DNA of 15,244 nt from Alphaproteobacteria bacterium (lineage in GTDB: Bacteria > Pseudomonadota > Alphaproteobacteria > Rhizobiales > Rhizobiaceae). Below are positions 14,587 through 15,244 of the stretch, one piece after another. The position numbers and the translations under genes are program-made. The notes beneath the pieces were generated by a model. That model saw only the letters and a list, made by a program, of their open reading frames with translations, was not told where the DNA came from and ran no database searches. Location: the NCBI GenBank assembly GCA_017308345.1, contig JAFKFE010001203.1:1-15244 (forward strand), written 5' to 3'. Positions within the stretch are counted from its first letter, which is position 1, and each line of letters begins with the position of its first letter.

Positions 14587-15244
14587 ATGAGTAAGATTAC
14601 GCAATTGCTCGCAGGTTTGGCAGCATGCTCCGCGCTTGCCTTGTTCGCACCACAGGCTCGCGCCGATTTCGACGTCGACTTCAAGGACGTCAAGGGTACG
14701 GTCTATCTGCTCATCCCAAGCTCCAAGATATCGCGCTATAAGAAGTTCGAAGTGCCGAACATGACGGCCGACTTCGCGAAATATGCGCCGAACGTCAAGC
14801 TGGAAGTGCTGAACGCTAGCGACCAGGTTTCCGAGCAGGTGGCGCAGGTCGATGCGGCTCTGGCAAACGGGGCGGCCGGCATCATCCTGATTTCCGTTGA
14901 TCCCACCCAGTCCGGCGGCATGCTGGCCAAGGCCGACGCGGAGGGAGTCCCGGTCGTCACCTTCGCCCAGGACGTGGGGAAGGGCCCGGTCAAGTACCAC
15001 GTCACCGTGCCTTTCCGCGACATCGGGCAGAACCAGGGCAAGTATCTGGTGGAGCATCTTCCGGAGCACCGCCCGGTGCGGCTGGCCTATATGCTCGGCG
15101 ATCCCAACTTCGCCTTCTATGTCGAGCAGATGAAGGGTGTCGAGGATACGGTCGGACCGCTGATCAAGGACGGTATCATCCAGATCGTTTGCCAGGCCGA
15201 CGCGCTCCTTTGGATCCCAGCCAACGCGCAGAAGAACATGGAGC
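14587..15244 (+). CDS. CUT2-family ABC importer, periplasmic substrate-binding protein (3' end outside window)
   Basis: At least 219 residues are visible and the frame is open to the edge. A signal peptide (MSKITQLLAG, then a hydrophobic run to LFAPQARA) predicts export, with cleavage after A26; LAAC at 11-14 resembles a lipobox but the hydrophobic stretch continues past it. The mature part is a periplasmic-binding-protein type 1 fold (Peripla_BP_4, as in RbsB/XylF): KGTVYLLIPSSKISRYKKFE, then VSEQVAQVDAALANGAAGIILIS, VDPTQSGGMLAKADAEGVPV and DIGQNQGKYLVEHL. It would capture the solute for the permease. The start at 14587 has AGGGGA at ideal spacing. The gene is last of the three and 46 bp after the permease, whereas binding-protein genes often come first in such operons. 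Ligand unknown. Confidence 0.9.
   Translation, partial: MSKITQLLAGLAACSALALFAPQARADFDVDFKDVKGTVYLLIPSSKISRYKKFEVPNMTADFAKYAPNVKLEVLNASDQVSEQVAQVDAALANGAAGIILISVDPTQSGGMLAKADAEGVPVVTFAQDVGKGPVKYHVTVPFRDIGQNQGKYLVEHLPEHRPVRLAYMLGDPNFAFYVEQMKGVEDTVGPLIKDGIIQIVCQADALLWIPANAQKNME

Overview
The window reads as GC-rich DNA from an alphaproteobacterium, most likely of the Hyphomicrobiales (Mesorhizobium/Phyllobacteriaceae-like). That is an inference from codon use, the style of the ABC and MocR genes and the rhizobial-type IS481 remnant; no marker gene fixes the taxon. It holds two very different regions.

Left part (1-2226), a scarred junction. The window opens inside a minus-strand FAD-dependent glycerol-3-phosphate dehydrogenase (GlpD) family gene, of which 69 N-terminal codons are visible behind an AT-rich promoter region. 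About 960 bp of mostly decayed DNA follows. It contains a possible IS1634-type transposase remnant, the 3' part of a tRNA gene with a CCT (Arg) anticodon loop that abuts the C-terminal tail of a helix-turn-helix regulator, a probably truncated 106-residue gene, and a patchwork of broken IS pieces including a frameshifted IS481-family transposase. This looks like an integration or deletion scar at the edge of a genomic island.

Right part (2227-15244), an intact and well ordered catabolic locus. A minus-strand operon runs from 10577 down to 2227: hydantoinase/oxoprolinase A (hyuA-like), hydantoinase/oxoprolinase B (hyuB-like), a GMC-family FAD oxidoreductase, an NAD(P)-dependent aldehyde dehydrogenase and a proline racemase/hydroxyproline epimerase family enzyme. 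The gaps are only 16-48 bp. Divergent from it is a MocR-type (GntR plus aminotransferase-like domain) regulator. Downstream of the regulator, on the plus strand, is a CUT2 (ribose/xylose-type) ABC importer in the order ATPase, permease, binding protein; the last gene runs off the right edge.

Working model: the importer brings in a small polar compound. The GMC enzyme and the aldehyde dehydrogenase oxidise an alcohol through an aldehyde to an acid. The HyuAB pair opens a cyclic amide (or carboxylates a ketone) using ATP, and the racemase-family enzyme inverts or dehydrates an imino-acid-like intermediate. The MocR protein would control both transcription units: related TGACA/TGTCATGC elements lie in both control regions, and an excellent sigma-70 promoter for the hyuA operon is embedded among them. 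I do not recognise this exact gene combination as a named pathway, and the substrate cannot be read from the sequence.
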